Positions 13,398-13,451 of a DNA stretch of 13,451 bases are shown in pieces. The translations under genes were made by a program, and so were the position numbers. A model generated the notes under the pieces. That model ran no database searches, was not told where the DNA came from, and worked only from the letters and a program-made list of their open reading frames with translations. The stretch's first letter is position 1. Each line of letters begins with the position of its first letter. This stretch comes from Deltaproteobacteria bacterium UBA5799. Its GTDB lineage: Bacteria; Desulfobacterota; GWC2-55-46. The stretch is taken from NCBI GenBank assembly GCA_002418185.1, contig DIDN01000065.1:1-13451 (forward strand). The letters are read 5' to 3'.

Positions 13398-13451
13398 ACT
13401 ATGAAACTCCTTTAAAAACAATGGGTTTTTGAAAAGAGACGTGTTTTGCCC

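Noticed and set aside
1..13451. CRISPR array, prophage, tRNA or rRNA genes
   Set aside because: No regularly spaced short direct repeats, phage structural or integrase genes, cloverleaf or rRNA segments were seen on either strand.

Overview
This is a GC-rich bacterial chromosomal window. It holds 13 recognisable protein genes, one unassigned secreted protein gene and two structured non-coding islands. Arginine AGG and isoleucine ATA codons are common throughout, which is unusual at this GC content and the same in almost every gene. I saw no sign of phage, plasmid, CRISPR or rRNA/tRNA genes. The order rplM-rpsI-argC, with an AmmeMemoRadiSam radical SAM protein, a BCAM0308-type zinc protein and a DUF3047 protein, recalls the Desulfobacterota (old Deltaproteobacteria) or related deep phyla. 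This assignment is an inference.

Layout. (1) 1-3726, plus strand: a closely spaced run of four genes. They are a fructose-1,6-bisphosphate aldolase/phosphatase family protein cut by the window edge, an AIR-synthase/HypE-like protein, a BCAM0308-type zinc protein and the radical SAM enzyme AmrS. (2) 3727-4461: 735 bases with no credible gene, dominated by a roughly 475-bp foldback built from three copies of a 63-bp module. (3) 4462-6485, plus strand: an MTH1187-type thiamine-binding protein, RNA 3'-phosphate cyclase (RtcA) with no usual start codon where the family begins, and a MarC-type membrane protein. (4) 6486-6754: a 122-bp element with terminal inverted repeats, then the end of argC. 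(5) 6755-8721, minus strand: argC, rpsI and rplM, with a clear promoter before rplM and a strong terminator after rpsI. (6) 8896-10905, plus strand: NAD-dependent DNA ligase. (7) 10975-13386, minus strand: a small secreted protein, a flavin reductase family protein overlapping a secreted DUF3047 protein, and a YkuK/DUF458 RNase H-like protein.

Most of the window is housekeeping: translation, arginine synthesis, DNA ligation and RNA end processing. Four points deserve attention. The aldolase/phosphatase relative keeps the fold-defining motifs of its family, but several residues I recall as catalytic or metal-binding are replaced, including the Schiff-base lysine, so it may be a pseudoenzyme or have a new activity. 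RtcA apparently starts at an AUA (or AUU) codon overlapping the stop of the gene before it. The 3823-4297 island is an unexplained repeat or structured RNA. The leader of the thiamine-binding gene has two mutually exclusive hairpins, one of which ends at the ribosome binding site. All family calls come from reading the translations; nothing was searched or aligned by computer.
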